This document shows positions 41,301-43,923 of a DNA stretch of 43,923 bases, piece after piece; positions within the stretch are counted from its first letter, which is position 1, and the number at the start of each line of letters is the position of its first letter. Origin of the DNA: JANXVY01 sp040080145 (GTDB taxonomy: Bacteria; Pseudomonadota; Alphaproteobacteria; Rhizobiales; Hyphomicrobiaceae); contig JBEBJA010000013.1 in NCBI GenBank assembly GCA_040080145.1, positions 1-43,923 of the forward strand, given 5' to 3'. The position numbers and the translations under genes are program-made. The notes beneath the pieces were generated by a model that worked only from the letters and a program-made list of their open reading frames with translations, did not search any database and was not told the DNA's origin.

Positions 41301-42717
41301 TACCTACACGCTCGACCACGAGCTTGACGTGCTCGGCGTCTACGACGGCGCGGCGAGCGTCATCAACCGCTCGCACACCCGCACCGACGCGCTGAACCTG
41401 ACCAACGTCTGGGACAACGTCACCGCCGCCAACAACCAGAGCTACTGGGCCAACGCCGCCAACCGGCTGCAGAACGCCAGCGGCGCCTGGGGTGCCAAGA
41501 CGTTCTACTATGACGGCGTCGGTAACCGGACCCAGGAAGTCTCGACCCCCAACGGCGGCGCGACCACCACCGATACCCTGGGCTATGCGGCCACCAACAA
41601 CCGCGTCGCCAGCGTCACCCGTCCGGGCCTCGCCGCCCGTAACTTCACGTACGACAACGCAGGCAACATCCTCACCGACAACGGCCCGCTCGGCAACAAG
41701 ACCTACACCTACAACAAGCGCAACCGCCTCTCGGTCGCGACGGTGGGCGCGCTTACGTACACCTACACCACTAACGCGCTGGAACAGCTCGCCATTCGCG
41801 TGCAATCGAGCCCGGCGGCCACCACGCACTTCATCCATGACCGGATGGGCAATGTCATCGCCGAAACCGCCGGCGGCGGCGCGACCGGAGCCACCGGCAC
41901 CACGCGCGAGTACATCTACCTCTACGAAGCCGAGATCGCCCCGACCATGGGCAGCCGCACCGTCGTCGACCGCCCGCTGGCCGTCGTCAGCGCGGTCAAC
42001 ACGGCCCCGGTGACCTACTGGGTCAGCGTCGATCACCTGAACCGCCCGGTCAAGATGACCACCTCGACGAAGTCGAGCGTCTGGGACGCCATCTGGCAGC
42101 CCTGGGGCGGCGTCCACTCCATCACCGGCACCGCCTCCTACAACGCCCGCTTCCCCGGCCAATGGTTCCAAGTCGAATCCGGCTTGCACTACAACTGGCA
42201 CCGGAGCTACGATCCAACATTGGGCCGCTATACGCAGCCTGATCCGCTGGGGTTTGTCGATGGACCGAGTGTGTATGGGTATGCGGGCGGGAGTCCGCAA
42301 CGTTCTGTTGATAAGGCCGGTCTGCAATCAAGTTTACCGCAATCGCGTCCGGTCACAGGGCAAAGTTGCCAGGAACGAAAGTGCCCGAAGCGGACATATT
42401 ATCGGATGCCGCATGACTACAGCGAGTTCGACCTAGTTATGTCAACGCAGATGGTTTGCGCAACAGCCGGAGGATCCAGGGGCGGCAGAATGCAGTGTGT
42501 TCGTGCCTACGCTGGCCAACTTCCTCCCAAAACAACAGGGTATGAGTTTACTACTGATATTTGCCCGTCTAACGATGGTGGACTTGTTCATGGCCCAAAT
42601 TCTGGCGCGACTGTAGAGTGGTGTCCCCCCATCGCGGGAATGATAGGAAGCTTGCACGATCCCTTAGTTTGCATTCCGGTGAAAATTGAAAGGACAGAGA
42701 GGAGTGAATGGCGCTAA
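38344..42717 (+). CDS. Rhs polymorphic toxin with Sec signal peptide and YD repeats
   Basis: The product has 1457 aa. Signal peptide about 1-31 (FVALLGLVALLSSSASAQ). Residues about 45-140 are Cys-rich, then a DUF6531-like entry (FPRDGRKWETVTDY). YD/RHS repeats (xxYxYDxxGRLxxxT) run from about 290 to 1240 and build the beta-cage shell. The RHS core ends at LGRYTQPDPLGFVDGPSVYG (about 1293-1312) and YGYAGGSP. The variable C-terminal ~130 aa, presumably a toxin, have seven Cys and no recognised family. The start at 38344 follows GGGAA; a TTG at 38332 is alternative. The ORF lies 141 bases after gspJ, suggesting export through the Sec pathway and perhaps this T2SS. GC falls toward the C-terminal end. 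Confidence 0.92.
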   Translation: MLKPFRRDFSFNKFFVALLGLVALLSSSASAQTNPGIPIQWGNYPSGTSASPTAACQTLCVGLGGMKSMGPQYGVCVKSSQCACNVSLPGVSSQICPAGLLTGYKCKQARCFLTLDDMDAAGFSTYPDHCFHCDDCSTALPVFPRDGRKWETVTDYRSGGSSALSLDREYASNNADLRSGQIAAGWSLKFDYEITKFFDTELWFSTPGGKASVYLLDPATGTYKPANNPASSRAVRTTTPSEFIEVWLEDDRYIKFERPSDYTTDPIFYPTVIRERSGYQQTITRNPSGLIQTVVDTFGRTLTFTWSGNDLQQVAAPGGVTVSYTYDYGSIPNTTPANSVKRLKTVTVAGSGASEVTTYHYEDPNFPGALTGITDPRGVRIKTIVYDGNGRVIESGLIGGNDKTTFSYALNQTTLTNALGKQSTQNYQEIAGKTRLVGVDGVASTNCPASARAITYYADGSLDTQTDEEGRVTKYVNDTRGQPTSITRGYGTPEAVSTSYTYHPTYRAPTQMVEPGKTTNYTWDTSGRLTTLQLLDTTTTTVPYSTNGQSRTTTYTYTTAAGLLATVDGPLAGVGDKVTYTYDVNGYVKTITNELGHVTTVNTVNGRGQPTQITDPNAVVTNLTYDFQGRLLTTTVNPGATQAVTTMTYDGAGQITKITRPDGSYLGYTYNDARRLTTVTNTTGETINYTYDLMGGVTSRIIKGSGGAITLSQTQTYDELGRLLKNIGAYNQTTTYGYEKNDNLKSVTDPRSGLYSYGYDSLNRLITTTDQENSVVTLTRNGQDNTTAYKDPRNLTTTYVRNGFGEIIQEVSPDRGTTTTVRDARGLPTQITDGRAIVTNMTYDNAGRIKTKTYPAATAENVTYTYDNVTAPNKGKGRLTKVASQSNVIDFVYDVRGNVTKETRTIATKVHVVSYVYDLADRITQITYPSGRIVTYTRDTTGRITGVTTKLNATAASVTLASGIVYQPTTNLVQSMTYGNGLNDWNTYTLDHELDVLGVYDGAASVINRSHTRTDALNLTNVWDNVTAANNQSYWANAANRLQNASGAWGAKTFYYDGVGNRTQEVSTPNGGATTTDTLGYAATNNRVASVTRPGLAARNFTYDNAGNILTDNGPLGNKTYTYNKRNRLSVATVGALTYTYTTNALEQLAIRVQSSPAATTHFIHDRMGNVIAETAGGGATGATGTTREYIYLYEAEIAPTMGSRTVVDRPLAVVSAVNTAPVTYWVSVDHLNRPVKMTTSTKSSVWDAIWQPWGGVHSITGTASYNARFPGQWFQVESGLHYNWHRSYDPTLGRYTQPDPLGFVDGPSVYGYAGGSPQRSVDKAGLQSSLPQSRPVTGQSCQERKCPKRTYYRMPHDYSEFDLVMSTQMVCATAGGSRGGRMQCVRAYAGQLPPKTTGYEFTTDICPSNDGGLVHGPNSGATVEWCPPIAGMIGSLHDPLVCIPVKIERTERSEWR

Positions 42718-43073
42718 AGGTTCTCAAGGAGTACACGCCTCCTGATAAGTCATTTTTTTTGGCGGTGGCAGCTGTGAAGAGTGGCTTATCTGATCTGTGC
42801 GACAGGTTTGGCATCGATCTTGTCTCAGATCGCGATGATTTTGATGATTTTAGATATGCAATCTTGGAGCGCGATGGGACGGTATTCATGATTGAGAACT
42901 ACCCGCGAAATTTGCCCGATTCTTATCAGATCCTATTCCTTCCTGGCGATGCCAATATACGGCGAACCGCCCAAGGCGTTCTCCGTGATTTGGGTGTTGT
43001 GGAGACAGATATTTTCTTTGTAGACCAAGGGTACATTGCAACAACGGCCGAATTGGCCAAAAAGAAGAGGTAA
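42708..43073 (+). CDS. Probable immunity protein for the Rhs C-terminal toxin
   Basis: The product has 121 aa, cytoplasmic, no signal peptide, acidic middle (SDRDDFDDFRYAILERDG) and a mixed alpha/beta look. No family is recognised. It overlaps the rhs stop by 10 bases and has a strong AGGAG site within the end of rhs. Lower GC than the flanking genes matches the toxin end, so toxin tip and immunity gene probably arrived together. Position is the main evidence for the function. Confidence 0.7.
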   Translation: MALKVLKEYTPPDKSFFLAVAAVKSGLSDLCDRFGIDLVSDRDDFDDFRYAILERDGTVFMIENYPRNLPDSYQILFLPGDANIRRTAQGVLRDLGVVETDIFFVDQGYIATTAELAKKKR

Positions 43074-43123
43074 GCGCCCAGGCGAGCAATAATCGCGGGG
43101 CAACCCCGGCCTTCGCCGACAAG

Positions 43124-43147
43124 AAATGGGGACAGAAATGGGGATAG
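43124..43147. repeat. Tandem 12-bp repeat AAATGGGGAYAG
   Basis: AAATGGGGACAG (43124-43135) is followed directly by AAATGGGGATAG (43136-43147), just before the displaced Rhs tip. Similar GGGGACAG-type direct repeats often flank IS200/REP-associated elements (recollection). It may mark a recombination scar. Confidence 0.45.
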
Positions 43148-43174
43148 TTACATTTAAATGCCCGGGTCAGCCCA

Positions 43175-43828
43175 GTCGCCACCACGCACTTCATCCATGA
43201 CCGCATGGGCAACGTCATCGCCGAAACCGCCGGCGGCGGCGCGACCGGGGCCACCGGCACGGTCAAGGAGTACATCTACCTCTACGAGGCCGAAATCGCG
43301 CCCGCGATGGGCTCGCGCACGGTCGTGGACCGGCCCCTCGCCGTCGTGGACGCGGTCAACACGGCATCACCGCTCACCTATTGGGTGTCTGTCGATCACC
43401 TGAACCGCCCCATCAAGCTGACCGACACGGCCAAGGCTTCGGTCTGGGACGCCGTCTGGCAGCCCTGGGGCGGTGTTCACTCGATCACGGGTTCGGCATC
43501 GCTCAACGCCCGCTTCCCCGGCCAGTGGTTCCAATCCGAAACCACCTTGCACTACAACTGGCACCGGCACTACGATCCGACGCTAGGCCGCTACACCCAG
43601 CCTGATCCGCTCGGGTTCGTGGATGGTCCATCCGTATATGGCTATGCGGGCGGGAGTCCGGAAGCATTTGTTGACCAAGACGGGGAAGCTAAATCCCCAT
43701 TCAAGCGCCCAGATCAACGCCGCACTCCCTGCAATGATCCCGAATTAGAAAAATGTCAAAAGCAGTGTGCAGAGCGGGGTGGTGTAAAACAATGCTTTGC
43801 GAACGAAAATAGGAGTATTAGAAGGTAA
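43175..43828 (+). pseudogene. Displaced headless Rhs tip with a different C-terminus (orphan rhs-CT), truncated
   Basis: Homology to the full Rhs begins at VATTHFIHDRMGNV (43175) and continues without shift through LGRYTQPDPLGFVDGPSVYG; DNA identity to 41815-42300 is high by eye. The frame has a stop shortly upstream (TAG near 43145) and no signal peptide or YD shell. After YGYAGGSP the sequence differs from the upstream copy: EAFVDQDGEAKSPFKRP followed by a short Cys-containing stretch, reaching about 45 unique residues. The stop codon (TAA 43826-43828) lies inside the IS66-like end, so the real toxin end and any immunity gene are cut off. An ATG at 43205 could still start a product. It looks like a reserve toxin tip produced by rhs recombination. 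Confidence 0.8.
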
Positions 43829-43923
43829 GCATCCGGCCAAGGCCGCAGGTGCGGATGGATCAGGCGGTGGTTTGAGCCTGCGCGGCTTTCCAGTTCCAGG
43901 GCAGCAGATCGGCGATCTGTTTG
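43825..43923 (-). mobile_element. IS66-family insertion sequence, one end (continues past the window)
   Basis: The element appears to begin GTAAGCATCCGG at 43825; IS66-family ends start GTAA. The minus-strand frame ending at 43860 fits an IS66 transposase (TnpC) C-terminus. The other end and the 8-bp target duplication lie outside the window. Confidence 0.65.
43860..43923 (-). CDS. tnpC: IS66-family transposase TnpC, C-terminal fragment
   Basis: Only the last 20 residues are visible: KQIADLLPWNWKAAQAQTTA and a TGA stop (43862-43860). The (D/E)LLPWNW ending is characteristic of IS66 TnpC. The stop lies 35 bases from the presumed IS end, a normal spacing. The gene runs off the right edge. Confidence 0.62.
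   Translation of the reverse strand, partial: KQIADLLPWNWKAAQAQTTA

Noticed and set aside
39370..42327. Very long open frame (985 codons) on the minus strand
   Set aside because: It is exactly antisense to the YD-repeat region of rhs; Val/Gly/Asp-rich low complexity is the mirror of the repeat codons, with no family or ribosome site.
1..43923. CRISPR array
   Set aside because: No regularly spaced direct repeats; the YadA and YD repeats are protein-coding and the hexaloop hairpins differ in stem sequence and spacing.

Overview
The window looks like chromosomal or large-replicon DNA of a GC-rich alphaproteobacterium. The evidence is the Ti-plasmid-style traA | oriT | traC-traD-traG layout, a virB1-virB11 type IV secretion operon in canonical order, an alphaproteobacterial-type oriT core, and a type II secretion locus with PilN-like GspL and GspM. 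The species cannot be named from the sequence.

Layout. 1-2570: a tRNA-Pro(GGG), then a self-inhibited Fic enzyme, an AlpA-like regulator and a small unknown ORF, which look like accessory genes beside a tRNA. 2571-9032: DNA-processing module with the coupling protein TraG/VirD4, TraD, TraC, the origin of transfer, and a 1.3-kaa relaxase-helicase TraA. TraA ends in a repeat module that has its own strong internal ribosome binding site. 9280-11628: a SulP anion transporter followed by a two-domain universal stress protein, apparently cargo. 11629-13183: 1.5 kb with no convincing gene. Most of it (about 12206-13020) is full of strong and long-range RNA helices, including six hairpins that share a purine-rich hexaloop, and it is the best candidate here for an undescribed element (a large structured RNA). 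13184-15315: small unknown ORFs, one with a zinc-ribbon pattern and one membrane protein.

15526-27377 (minus strand): a YadA-like trimeric adhesin lies at the 3' end of a complete virB1-virB11 operon led by a TrbM-like protein. A winged-helix regulator (27450-27824) is divergently transcribed from the operon head. The T4SS, coupling protein, relaxase and oriT together form a complete conjugation set, although no integrase or replication gene is visible.

27996-38202: a type II secretion locus in two divergent arms, gspL-gspM-gspC/N-gspD-gspK on the minus strand and gspE-gspF-gspH-gspI-gspJ on the plus strand. The major pseudopilin gspG and the prepilin peptidase are not in the cluster. 38344-43073: directly downstream is a 1457-aa Rhs polymorphic toxin with a Sec signal peptide, overlapping its probable immunity gene. 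43175-43828 is a displaced, headless copy of the Rhs tip with a different toxin end, cut off by an IS66-type insertion whose end and transposase C-terminus occupy the last 99 bases.

Taken together, the window appears to join a conjugative element (transfer genes, adhesin, cargo, probable large RNA) to a secretion and toxin locus whose T2SS may export the adjacent Rhs protein.
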